Source of the DNA: Microlunatus elymi
GTDB lineage: Bacteria > Actinomycetota > Actinomycetes > Propionibacteriales > Propionibacteriaceae
Length of the DNA: 64,000 nucleotides
Assembly (NCBI RefSeq): GCF_007362775.1
Contig: NZ_CP041692.1
Span: 2,666,001 to 2,730,000, forward strand
Direction of reading: 5' to 3'
Shown here in pieces: positions 52,971 through 61,279 of this stretch (within the stretch, counting starts at the first letter, position 1; the number at the start of each line of letters is the position of its first letter). The position numbers and the translations under genes were made by a program. The notes under the pieces were generated by a model. It saw only the letters and a list, made by a program, of their open reading frames with translations. It searched no databases and was not told the DNA's origin.

Positions 52971-53804
52971 ATGGTGCTTGGACAACGGGGGACCCACGTC
53001 GCAGGCAACTCAGCAACGCTGACGCTGCTGGGCCGGTGGCGGCTGCGGGTCGGCGATCAGGAAATCATCTTGGGGCGGCGCGAACGCCGGCTGTTGGCCT
53101 GCCTGGCGATCAACGGCGGTCGCAGCCGGGACTGGCTGGCCGCGACTCTCTGGCCGGACGCCACCGAAGAGCGCGCGACGGCCAGCTTGCGAACGACCCT
53201 GTGGAGCCTGCGGCGTACGGTTCCGGGCCTGACCTGCATCACCGGAAGATTGCTCAGCCTGGGAGTCGGTGTGGAGAGCGATCTCGACCGGCTCCGGCAC
53301 GACATTTCCAAGATCACCTCGCGGACGTCCGCCGAGCAGACCGACCTCGACGAGGCCGGCGTGCTGCAGGTCTCGGTGGCCCCGGAGTTGCTCCCGGGGT
53401 GGTACGAGGACTGGGTGCTGTTCGAGCGGGAACGGCTCCGCAATCGACAGCTGGAGGCGCTGAAGTCGCTGGCGGACCGGGCCTTGCGTGCCGGACAGAC
53501 TCGGCCGGCGATCACCTACGCCAACGCGGCGATCGCGATCGAACCGCACGACGACCAGAGCGTGATCATGTTGATCAGCGCCCAACTCGAGCTCGGACAT
53601 GTCGCCGACGCACTGCGCAGCTTCCATCAGTACCGGACCAGGTTGCGTGCCGAGCTCAACGCACAGCCGTCGCTGCAGGTGCGACGGGTGATCGAACAAG
53701 CCCTGCCGGCTCCGCTGCGAAGCCGCTCGGCAACACCGGTGGCAGCACCGGTGGCCCGGGTCGTACGGCTCCGAGCGGGTCGTGTGGCCGGGCCCGGGAA
53801 ATGA
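52971..53804 (+). CDS. SARP-like regulator with HTH and BTAD domain (1)
   Basis: A 277-residue regulator. The N-terminal winged-helix part (LLGRWRLRVGDQEIILGRRE, then LACLAINGGRSRDWLAATLW) has an OmpR/PhoB-like look, as in SARP proteins. The bacterial transcriptional activation domain follows (WYEDWVLFERERLRNRQLEA; AITYANAAIAIEPHDDQSVI; YRTRLRAELNAQPSLQVRRV), with tetratricopeptide-type helices. There is no NB-ARC domain, so it is a short SARP. Such activators act on biosynthetic gene clusters; the divergent peptide operon is the likely target. Confidence 0.85.
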   Translation: MVLGQRGTHVAGNSATLTLLGRWRLRVGDQEIILGRRERRLLACLAINGGRSRDWLAATLWPDATEERATASLRTTLWSLRRTVPGLTCITGRLLSLGVGVESDLDRLRHDISKITSRTSAEQTDLDEAGVLQVSVAPELLPGWYEDWVLFERERLRNRQLEALKSLADRALRAGQTRPAITYANAAIAIEPHDDQSVIMLISAQLELGHVADALRSFHQYRTRLRAELNAQPSLQVRRVIEQALPAPLRSRSATPVAAPVARVVRLRAGRVAGPGK

Positions 53805-53906
53805 TCAACTTCGCGGAACGGGGGGACCGCATGAGATCGGCTGAATCAGGTCCGGGAAGCCGGGCTCCGGTACGAACTGGCGTTTCGGTTCGCCCGGTGC
53901 GCCACC

Positions 53907-54842
53907 GTGATCACACGCCTTCGGGCACACGATTTCCTTGTCCAGCGCCGAATTGTGTTCTCGGGGCGTGCCGTGACGGAACCCCTGAGTGACCCGGCCC
54001 TGCGTGATCCAGCCCTGCGTGATCCAGCCCTGCGTGATCCAGCCCTGCGTGATTCAACTCTGCGTGATCCGGCGTCACACGACCCGGACCTGCAGGATCG
54101 ATTGATGCGGGCCGGCCGACCGGGGGTTCGGCTGGAGGTGCTCGGCCATTGGCAGTTGACGGCGGCCGGACGCTCGGTCGCGTTGGGTCAGCGCGAACAG
54201 CGGCTGCTGGGGCTGCTCGCGGTACGCCGCAACGGCTCACGCAGCCTGATCGCCGGCACGTTGTGGCCGGACTCCTCGGAGTCGCTGGCGTTGGCGAATC
54301 TGCGCTCGGCGCTCTGGCAGGTCCAGCACCGGGTCCCGGCGATGATCGAGGCGCAGCGTTCCGAGCTGACCTTGGCCGGGTTCGTGCAGAGCGACGTCGG
54401 TGACTTGTTGACCATGGTCAACCTCTGCGAATCCGAACCGGACAAGGCAACTACCGACGACATCGCGATCCTGGCGACTCGGCGACTGCTCCCCGGATGG
54501 ACCGACGAATGGGTGCTGTTGGAACGTGAACGGATCTGCAACCGGCAACTCGCCGTGCTGCAGGCGGTTGCCCGAGATCGAGCGACCGCCGGCTGTCATC
54601 GGCCGGCGATCCTGGCGGCAGAAGCAGCGACCCGGCTGGAACCGCTGAGTGAGGACACCGTCGAGTTGTTGATCACTTCTCGGCTCGCGGTGGGCGACCG
54701 AAGCGGTGCCCTGCAGGCCTACCGGCAGTGGGAGCATCGGCTGCGTCGTGATCTTCGGCTGGAACCGACACTGCAGATGCGTCGGCTGGTGCCGCGACTG
54801 ATCGGGGATGCGACCGTCGATCAGCGCGACACCGGCGGCTGA
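53907..54842 (+). CDS. SARP-like regulator with HTH and BTAD domain (2)
   Basis: About 311 residues if GTG 53907 is the start. ATG 54105, behind AGGA, would remove 66 residues including the five 15-base repeats at 53991-54065 (DPALR) and is a real option. The core is a paralogue of the preceding gene: VRLEVLGHWQLTAAGRSVAL, LIAGTLWPDSSESLALANLR, WTDEWVLLERERICNRQLAV, HRLRRDLRLEPTLQMRRLV. Tandem short SARPs may form heteromers or act in turn. It converges with the GH95 gene, with the stops five bases apart. Confidence 0.82.
   Translation: MITRLRAHDFLVQRRIVFSGRAVTEPLSDPALRDPALRDPALRDPALRDSTLRDPASHDPDLQDRLMRAGRPGVRLEVLGHWQLTAAGRSVALGQREQRLLGLLAVRRNGSRSLIAGTLWPDSSESLALANLRSALWQVQHRVPAMIEAQRSELTLAGFVQSDVGDLLTMVNLCESEPDKATTDDIAILATRRLLPGWTDEWVLLERERICNRQLAVLQAVARDRATAGCHRPAILAAEAATRLEPLSEDTVELLITSRLAVGDRSGALQAYRQWEHRLRRDLRLEPTLQMRRLVPRLIGDATVDQRDTGG
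53991..54080 (+). repeat. 15-bp tandem repeats in the second SARP gene
   Basis: Units begin at 53991, 54006, 54021, 54036 and 54051, followed by a degenerate one at 54066. GATCCAGCCCTGCGT is exact in units 2-4. The unit encodes DPALR, so the count can change without frameshift; if ATG 54105 is the true start the repeats lie in the leader. Confidence 0.85.
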
Positions 54843-54846
54843 TGAT

Positions 54847-57264
54847 CTACAGCCGCCAGGCGGTGCCGGCGGTCAGCCGAATCCTCTCCTCGTCCCGGCC
54901 GGGCATCCGCAGCCAGACCTGCTGATCATCGGCGGAGTTGATCGTCAGCTCGGTGATCCTGCCGTCGGACCAGGCGAAGTCGATGGTCAGCCCGCCCCGG
55001 GCCCGTACGCCCCGCACCGTGCCCTCCGGCCACTCGGCCGGCAGGCAGGGCAGCAGGTCGAGGATGATCTCGCCGTCCCGGCGGCCGTGTGACTGCACCA
55101 GCATCTCGATCACGCCCGCGGTGGCGCCGAAGTTGCCGTCGATCTGGAACGGAGGATGCGCGCAGAACAGGTTTCGGTAGACCCCGCCGGCGTGCCGGCC
55201 GCTCTGCTGCTCGGGCACCGGACTGAGGAACAGCCGCAGACTCTGCAGGGCATGATCAACATCGTGCAGCCGTGCGTGCAGACAGATCCGCCAGGCCAGC
55301 GACCAGCCGGTGGAATGCGGACCACGCAGGCGCAACGATTCGGCCATCGCGGCAATCCGGTGCGCCTGCTCCGGGGCGTAGACGTTGACCGCGTCGCCGG
55401 GGAAGAGGTCGTAGAGATGCGACTGATGCCGGTGCTCGGGTTCGGCCTCCCGCAGATCGTCACGCCACTCCGGATAGCTGCCGCGTGCGGTCGGCTCGGG
55501 AAGGGGCAACCGCTGGTACGCCTCCGCCACGGCTCGGCGCCGGTCCCGGTCGATGCTGTCGCCCTGGGCGCCGACGATCTCGGCCGTCTCCAGCCAGGTC
55601 CGGAAGGCGTCCCGCAACAGCGCGATGTCCATGGTGGCTGAGATGGTGACCGCCGCGGTGTCGCCGTCCTCGGTGCGGAAGCTGTTCTCCGGCGAGGTCG
55701 ACGGCACCACGCCCAGTGACCCGTCCGGCAGGATGATCAAGGTCGCCAGAGCGAACTCGACCGCGCCGTCCAGGAGTGGCCACAGCCGCTCGGTCAGGAA
55801 CTGCCGGTCCCCGGTGAATTCGTAGTGCTCCCAGAAGTGGCGCAGCAGCCAGAAGCCCGCCATCGGCCAGGTTGCCCAACAGGGCTTGGCGGTTCCGTTG
55901 CCGACGGGCAGAGTGAAGCCCCACACGTCGGCGTTGTGATGAGCCGCCCAGCCGGGACGATCGAAGACGCGGCGGGCGGTGTCCACGCCGGTCTCGGCCA
56001 TGGTTTCGACCTGCTGGTAGAGCGGTTCGGCGCATTCGGCCAGATTGGCCGGCAGGACCGGCCAGTAGTTCATCTCGGTGTTGATGTTGACCGTGTAGTC
56101 GCTGCCCCAGGGTGGCTGCAGGTGATGATTCCAGATCCCCTGGAGATTGATCGCCCGGCTGCCCGGGCGGCTGGAGCTGATCATCAGATAGCGGCCGAAC
56201 TGGACCATCAGCGCGACCAGTTCCGGGTCGAGTTCACCGGCTGCTGAACCCTGCAGCAACAGGTCGGTGCTCGTCCGGCCCGACTCGGCTGTCTCGTGCG
56301 CCTCACCGGTTCGTGCCGTCTCACCCGTGTCGGCGCGGCCGAGTCGAAGATCGAATCGGTCGAACCAGGACGCGTACTCGGCTTCATGATCATCGCGGAG
56401 CGCGTCGAACTCGGCGTCGGCCGCCGCCAGGGCCCGAGCCGATGCAGCGGCGATCAACTGGTCATGATCACCGTGGGGCAGGGTGCGGGGATCGACGAAG
56501 TCGGTCTCGGTGGCGACCGCCAGTTGCAGCCAGGTCGCGTCCCGTACGGTGATCGTCTGCGCTTCGGTGTTGATCGTGCCGTCGGTGCGGACCGCGACCA
56601 CCACGGCCGCGGTGACGGCGTGTCCTGGCGCGTCGTCGAAGCGGACCGGCTCGTCCGGCCGATCCCGATCCGGTGCCACATCCGACGGCATCCGCGTGGT
56701 CAAGATCAACAGCCGATCGTCGGTGGTGAGGGTCGACCGCCCGTACTGCTGATGCGCGGCCTGCAGCGCGATGGTGATCGTCTGCGGCGTCCGATACCGG
56801 TAGTTGCCGATGATGGCGCCGGCCGGTGCACTGGCGAAGATCTCCGCCGAGGCCGCATCGGACTGCCAGCCCGTGATCGCAGTGTTCAGATCGAGGGTCC
56901 GCCGCTGCAGGGCGCCGACCTCGCCGGCGACCTCCAGCCGCAGGTCGGCCAGCGGCTGGTAGGTCTGGGCGTGGCCGTACTGGACCTTGTGGATCTCGCG
57001 TTCGGCGGTGGCCACATCGCCGTCCAGCAAGGCATTGCGGACGCGTTCGATGACCTGTGGCGACGGCTCCTGGCTGGCCGGCTCACCGACGACGTTGCCG
57101 GGCCAGCCGGACCAGCAGGTGTCGTCGTTGAGCTGCCAATGATCATGCTGCGGATCGCCGAAGATCATCGCGCCGAGCCGACCGTTGCCGATCGGCAAGG
57201 CGTCGGTCCACTCACCGGCCGCGGACTCGTACTGCAGTCGGTGATTTCCGTGTGCCTTGGTCAT
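54847..57264 (-). CDS. Glycoside hydrolase family 95 protein (alpha-L-fucosidase type)
   Basis: An 805-residue hydrolase of alpha-fucosides or related alpha-galactosides. The N-terminus (ALPIGNGRLGAMIFGD) and NDDTCWSGWPG are diagnostic of the family. The (alpha/alpha)6 core has SRAINLQGIWNHHLQPPWGS, DYTVNINTEMNYWP (catalytic region) and FQIDGNFGATAGVIEML. No signal peptide, so it probably acts in the cytoplasm on imported sugars. One base separates it from the upstream small gene. Confidence 0.92.
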   Translation of the reverse strand: MTKAHGNHRLQYESAAGEWTDALPIGNGRLGAMIFGDPQHDHWQLNDDTCWSGWPGNVVGEPASQEPSPQVIERVRNALLDGDVATAEREIHKVQYGHAQTYQPLADLRLEVAGEVGALQRRTLDLNTAITGWQSDAASAEIFASAPAGAIIGNYRYRTPQTITIALQAAHQQYGRSTLTTDDRLLILTTRMPSDVAPDRDRPDEPVRFDDAPGHAVTAAVVVAVRTDGTINTEAQTITVRDATWLQLAVATETDFVDPRTLPHGDHDQLIAAASARALAAADAEFDALRDDHEAEYASWFDRFDLRLGRADTGETARTGEAHETAESGRTSTDLLLQGSAAGELDPELVALMVQFGRYLMISSSRPGSRAINLQGIWNHHLQPPWGSDYTVNINTEMNYWPVLPANLAECAEPLYQQVETMAETGVDTARRVFDRPGWAAHHNADVWGFTLPVGNGTAKPCWATWPMAGFWLLRHFWEHYEFTGDRQFLTERLWPLLDGAVEFALATLIILPDGSLGVVPSTSPENSFRTEDGDTAAVTISATMDIALLRDAFRTWLETAEIVGAQGDSIDRDRRRAVAEAYQRLPLPEPTARGSYPEWRDDLREAEPEHRHQSHLYDLFPGDAVNVYAPEQAHRIAAMAESLRLRGPHSTGWSLAWRICLHARLHDVDHALQSLRLFLSPVPEQQSGRHAGGVYRNLFCAHPPFQIDGNFGATAGVIEMLVQSHGRRDGEIILDLLPCLPAEWPEGTVRGVRARGGLTIDFAWSDGRITELTINSADDQQVWLRMPGRDEERIRLTAGTAWRL

Positions 57265-57265
57265 G

Positions 57266-57595
57266 TCAGGCGTTGGTCTCCACCAGTCGTTCGAAGAAGA
57301 ACTCGTACGGCAGGTAGGCCACGTCGTACTCGTGGCCGGGCTGATGGGCCTGCAACTGGGAGGCCTGGATCAGCCGCCAGCCGTCGATCAGCGCGTCCAC
57401 ACCGGTGGCGTACGGCGGTTCGTCGCTGTCGCCCATGGTGGGCTTGGACCGTCCGGTGCCATCGTAGCGACTCCAGCCGATCACGTTGGAATCCAGCGCG
57501 GAGGTGCCGAGGTAGAGGACCAGGACCTGCTGGCGCAGATGCGGGTCGATCGGCCGGGCGGTGAAAGACTCTTCAACGGTGATGCTCATGTTCAT
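57266..57595 (-). CDS. Small protein of unknown function in the GH95 operon
   Basis: About 109 residues from ATG 57595, or 107 from ATG 57589 with AAGGG at better spacing. It has no signal peptide or membrane segment and no motif I recognise; VLVLYLGTSALDSNVIGWSR and EYDVAYLPYEFFFERLVE suggest an alpha/beta fold. It is squeezed between the dioxygenase (29 bases) and GH95 (1 base) genes, so it is co-transcribed with them. Function unknown. Confidence 0.65.
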   Translation of the reverse strand: MNMSITVEESFTARPIDPHLRQQVLVLYLGTSALDSNVIGWSRYDGTGRSKPTMGDSDEPPYATGVDALIDGWRLIQASQLQAHQPGHEYDVAYLPYEFFFERLVETNA

Positions 57596-57624
57596 CCCTT
57601 CCAGGTGGAGTTGATCAAGGCTCG

Positions 57625-58503
57625 TCAGCGCTGCTGACCCTGCGCCTGCTGGGTCGAACCGAGACGCAGGTCGGTCGCGCCGGGCGCGATGAACTGCGGT
57701 CGCAACTGTTCGCGAGTCAGGTAGTTGTCGATGTCGAAGAATTGATCACCGGTCAGCGTGCGCCACAGCTTGGCCCGGTTGACGAGCTCCAGCCGGCCCT
57801 CGTTGGCGGCGGTCCAGCCGAAACTCGCGGTGAGCTCCTTCAGCACGGCCGGATCGTCGATGTCGTCGGTGTTCCACAACCGCAGTTGGCGCACGGTCGG
57901 GTTGAACCTGATCTTGAACATGTAGCGCCGGTGATCGGAGTCGTTGCGACGGCCGCCGTGCCAGATGCCGTGATGGAGGAAGACGACGGTGCCGGCCGGG
58001 CAGGTCAGCCGGGTCTGGCCGGCGAGGTTCTGGTAGCGACCGATCCCGGTCTGATTGATCTTGCGCAGGTGGGTGCCGGGGACGCTGAGGGTGCCGCCCT
58101 GCTCGAGGGTGACCTCGCGCGGGTAGTACATCAACTGCATGTCGAACGCGTCGGTGCGGGTGTCCAAGATCGCGTCGCCGTGCATGTTCTGGGCCTCGCC
58201 ACCGTGCGGCGGGCGGACGTGCACGGCATGATGATCAATGACCGGGTTCGGTCCGACCAGGCTCTGCACGGCTCCGGCGATCGCCGGCAGGTCCAACAGT
58301 TCGCGGACGAACGTGCCGGCCGGGAAGGCCTCGTCCAGCGGCGTTCCGAAGGGGTAGCCGGGAATGCCGGCATCGAAGACGTCGATTGCACGCTGGTTCA
58401 TCGAGTCCGGCACGACGGCCTCCAGGGCAAAACTGCCGTGAGAGACGAAGTGGGCCATTTCTACCGAACTCATCAGGTGCTTCCGATCGACCAGGGCGGT
58501 CAT
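57625..58503 (-). CDS. Phytanoyl-CoA dioxygenase (PhyH) family protein
   Basis: A 292-residue Fe(II)/2-oxoglutarate-type oxygenase. Iron ligands are H108 and D110 (NMHGDAILD) and H182 (GIWHGGRRND); an arginine for 2-oxoglutarate is likely in HRRYMFKIRF. The double-stranded beta-helix is seen in MYYPREVTLEQGGTLSVPGT. It is the first gene of the GH95 operon and is divergent from an AraC regulator. This pairing is common in carbohydrate-use loci, where the oxidised compound is usually unknown. Confidence 0.85.
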   Translation of the reverse strand: MTALVDRKHLMSSVEMAHFVSHGSFALEAVVPDSMNQRAIDVFDAGIPGYPFGTPLDEAFPAGTFVRELLDLPAIAGAVQSLVGPNPVIDHHAVHVRPPHGGEAQNMHGDAILDTRTDAFDMQLMYYPREVTLEQGGTLSVPGTHLRKINQTGIGRYQNLAGQTRLTCPAGTVVFLHHGIWHGGRRNDSDHRRYMFKIRFNPTVRQLRLWNTDDIDDPAVLKELTASFGWTAANEGRLELVNRAKLWRTLTGDQFFDIDNYLTREQLRPQFIAPGATDLRLGSTQQAQGQQR

Positions 58504-58645
58504 GGAGCGATCCTTCCATCGGGGTGTCTGGTGCGTCCGCCGCCACGCCTGGGCTCAGGTTCGGCGGCGACTCGACCATTGACGCTAGGGGAGTGAGCAT
58601 CGGATGTCGTGGCGCTGATCCGGCAACCAGTGGTTGAATTCCGGC

Positions 58646-59458
58646 ATGGACCTTCCGGGGCGGGACGACACCGACGTTCCCCGGGTGTGGTTGGACCTGA
58701 GCGAGCCGCCGGTGGTGGTGAACCAGGGACGCGGCAGCCACGGGGTACGAAGCCTGGTCGACGAATTCCAGTTGCCGCAGTTGTGGTCGCTGCATCTGTA
58801 CGGCTACCACGCGACTCTGGAGGTGGCCGCGCACTCGTACCAGATCGCGCCGGGCACGGTGTCGCTGGTGCCGCCCGTCGAGCGGATCCGCTACGTGTAT
58901 CGGGGTCCGTCCAAGCATCTCTACGCACACTTCCGGCCGGCGGTCGGTCGCGACACTTCCCTTGACCACAAGGAAGAACTCGCGTTGATCATGTCGCCGG
59001 GTGCCGAGTTGCCGATGATCACCGACCTGATGGAGTCTGCAGTGGCAGCGGCCCCGGTCTCGCCGGCACGGACCCGCGCCGACATCTGGAGCGTGCTGCT
59101 GCGGCTGGCCGACCGCTCGTTGCTGCCGCGGGCGTCGCGCCCCAGCCGTGATCATCTTCGGGTCGCTCTGTCCCACATCGAGTCGCGACTGCCGGAGCCG
59201 GTGTCGGTCCCCGAGGTCGCTGCGGCCGCCGGCATCTCACCCGGCCACCTGGCCCGAGTTTTCGCCGCCGAGATGAACGAGACCGTGGTCGGCTACATCC
59301 GCCGTCGCCGGATCGAACACGCCCGCCGCCTGCTCGCCAGCAGCACCATGTCGATCGGCGCCATCGCCGTCAGCGTCGGTTACCCCGACCTCCAAGCCTT
59401 CAACAAGGCCTGCCGCCGCGTCACCGGCCGGTCACCCCGGCAGCTCCGCGACGGCTGA
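58646..59458 (+). CDS. AraC family transcriptional regulator
   Basis: A 270-residue regulator from ATG 58646; an in-frame TTG at 58634 is less likely. The first 160 residues are a cupin-like ligand-binding part (LHLYGYHATLEVAAHSYQIA). The C-terminal AraC helix-turn-helix pair shows VPEVAAAAGISPGHLARVFA and IAVSVGYPDLQAFNKACRRV, ending TGRSPRQLR. It is divergent from the PhyH-GH95 operon across 142 bases, so it is their likely activator, responding to the sugar. Confidence 0.9.
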   Translation: MDLPGRDDTDVPRVWLDLSEPPVVVNQGRGSHGVRSLVDEFQLPQLWSLHLYGYHATLEVAAHSYQIAPGTVSLVPPVERIRYVYRGPSKHLYAHFRPAVGRDTSLDHKEELALIMSPGAELPMITDLMESAVAAAPVSPARTRADIWSVLLRLADRSLLPRASRPSRDHLRVALSHIESRLPEPVSVPEVAAAAGISPGHLARVFAAEMNETVVGYIRRRRIEHARRLLASSTMSIGAIAVSVGYPDLQAFNKACRRVTGRSPRQLRDG

Positions 59459-59490
59459 TTGGAGCAGCTGCCGACCTCGCACTAACCGTC

Positions 59491-59662
59491 CGTTTTCCGT
59501 CCAGTGTTCGGTTCGGTCGGGGTGCTGGGTGCTGGCGGCGTTCGTTTTCCATCCGGGGGTGCGTTCGGTCGGGGTGGTGGGTGCTGTTGGTGTTCGTTTT
59601 CCATCCGGGGGTGGGTTCGGTCGGGGTGGTGGGTGCTGTTGGTGTTCGTTTTCCATCCGTGG
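59491..59662. repeat. 52-bp tandem repeat, 3.3 copies
   Basis: The word CGTTTTCC starts at 59491, 59543, 59595 and 59647, exactly 52 bases apart. Copies 2 and 3 are almost identical and copy 1 has several changes. It lies between the AraC stop and the serine hydrolase stop, so it is intergenic between convergent genes and may act as a terminator or vary in number. Confidence 0.85.
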
Positions 59663-59680
59663 AGACGGGGCGCGAGGGCG

Positions 59681-61261
59681 TCAGTCGTTCATCGGTGGCG
59701 AATCGGCCGGCCGGGACGTGGCGATTCCCTGGTAATGCTCGAGGAACGCTTCGGCGGCCTTGATCATCTGCACGGTGATCGAACCGTCCGGAGCGAACAC
59801 CAAGATCATCTCGACGCTGCCGAGATAGTTGCCGTGGATGCGGAAGCTGAGCCTGAGCCGATCGGCACTGTCCCACCAACCGATCGCCAGCGCGGGGTAG
59901 CCGTACTCGCCGAAGGTGATCGACTGCCAACGACCGAGGCCGAAACAGAAGTCGAGGTCGCCGCGGTCGGTGATCAACTTCAGCCGGCCCGCGTCCGGAC
60001 CGGAGGCGATGTCGAGTGCGCGCAGTCCGAGGGTGTTCGGCTCGAACTCGACCGACCGATCGACCTGCTCGACCCACCGGAGCCGATCTGAATCCGTGTC
60101 GTCGTAGGGAAGCACCGCCGGCAGCTGACCGAAGAACCGGCCGGTTTCATGATCATCGGCCGCCGAGTCCGGGTCGGTGAGTTTCGGCAGCAATTCGTCC
60201 CAGACGGCTCGGGAGAGAGTGTCGTTGGCGTCGCCGGTCAGTTGATCATCGGCCGTCGTGACTACCACGAGATCATCATCGGGATGCACCAGCGCCAGTT
60301 GACCACCCATGCCCTGGCAGGCGAACCCGTAGTACGGCGTACGCCAGAACTGATAGCCGTAACCGGGATCATCGTACGGATCGGCTCCGAGTCGTGGCCC
60401 GGTGCCGACGCGTCGCGAGGTGGCGGCCCGAACATATTCGGCCGACAACAGTTGCCGACCGTCCACCCTGCCGCCGGCGAGGCAGAACAACGCAAACCGA
60501 GCAAGATCACGAGGAGTGCACAGAATGCCCGAGCCGGCATGATCAACTCCGGCAGGATTGTCCTCAACCTCTCGCCACCACGGACTGCTGCCGGCATGAT
60601 CACGAGGGAGGCCGGTCGGGGTCTTCATCGCTCGCAGGGGATGTTCGCAGCCGAGTGGCGTCCACAGCTGCTCCTGCAGGAATGCGGTCATCGACCTCCC
60701 GGTAACCCGTTCGATCAGCGCACTGAGCACCACCGATGCCGAGGTGTCGTAGGCGAACAGCCGTCCCGGCGGCCTGGTCGGCGGCACCGTGAAGTAGGTC
60801 CGGACCAGATCGGTGTCCTCGGTCTGTTTGTAGGTGCTGAAGCCGTGCGCGGTGGACATGGTGAGGAGGTGTTCGACGGTCATCGCCGCGGTCCACGGAT
60901 GGACATCGTCGGGCACCAGCTCACCGAAGTAGCTGATGATCTTGTCGTCCAGCCGGATCATCCCGGCATCGACGCAGAATCCGATCGCGACCCCGGCGAA
61001 GCTCTTGCTGACTGAGTACATCCGATGCAGGGTGTCGGGGCCGTACGGCTGCCAATACAGCTCGGCCACCAGCCGGCCGTGCCGGATGATCAACAGGCTG
61101 TGCAGGTTGAGGTGCCGCGATCGGACTCGACCCAGCAGCGCATCCAGACTTCGCACCGGCACGCCGACCGCTTCGGGTGCGACGCGCTCCAGGGGCATCC
61201 CGACGGTCTGCGTCACCGCATCTGCCTTCCCGCCGGCCCAGCCCGGCTCAATCGTGATCAT
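59681..61261 (-). CDS. Serine hydrolase, beta-lactamase-like fold (paralogue 2)
   Basis: A 526-residue protein from ATG 61261; starts further in are possible. The SxxK motif is S83-V-S-K86 in RMYSVSKSF; in the YxN position LFAYDTSASV has changed residues. It shares LHSLLIIRHGRLVAE, the GYGYQFW segment and the C-terminal domain layout with the protein at 11514-12989. Together the two make a small lineage group of intracellular serine hydrolases of unknown substrate. Read toward the 52-bp repeat. Confidence 0.8.
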   Translation of the reverse strand: MITIEPGWAGGKADAVTQTVGMPLERVAPEAVGVPVRSLDALLGRVRSRHLNLHSLLIIRHGRLVAELYWQPYGPDTLHRMYSVSKSFAGVAIGFCVDAGMIRLDDKIISYFGELVPDDVHPWTAAMTVEHLLTMSTAHGFSTYKQTEDTDLVRTYFTVPPTRPPGRLFAYDTSASVVLSALIERVTGRSMTAFLQEQLWTPLGCEHPLRAMKTPTGLPRDHAGSSPWWREVEDNPAGVDHAGSGILCTPRDLARFALFCLAGGRVDGRQLLSAEYVRAATSRRVGTGPRLGADPYDDPGYGYQFWRTPYYGFACQGMGGQLALVHPDDDLVVVTTADDQLTGDANDTLSRAVWDELLPKLTDPDSAADDHETGRFFGQLPAVLPYDDTDSDRLRWVEQVDRSVEFEPNTLGLRALDIASGPDAGRLKLITDRGDLDFCFGLGRWQSITFGEYGYPALAIGWWDSADRLRLSFRIHGNYLGSVEMILVFAPDGSITVQMIKAAEAFLEHYQGIATSRPADSPPMND

Positions 61262-61279
61262 GGAACGTGGCCGCTGTGA

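Noticed and set aside
59491-59662. CRISPR array
   Set aside because: 52-base copies are contiguous with no unique spacers.
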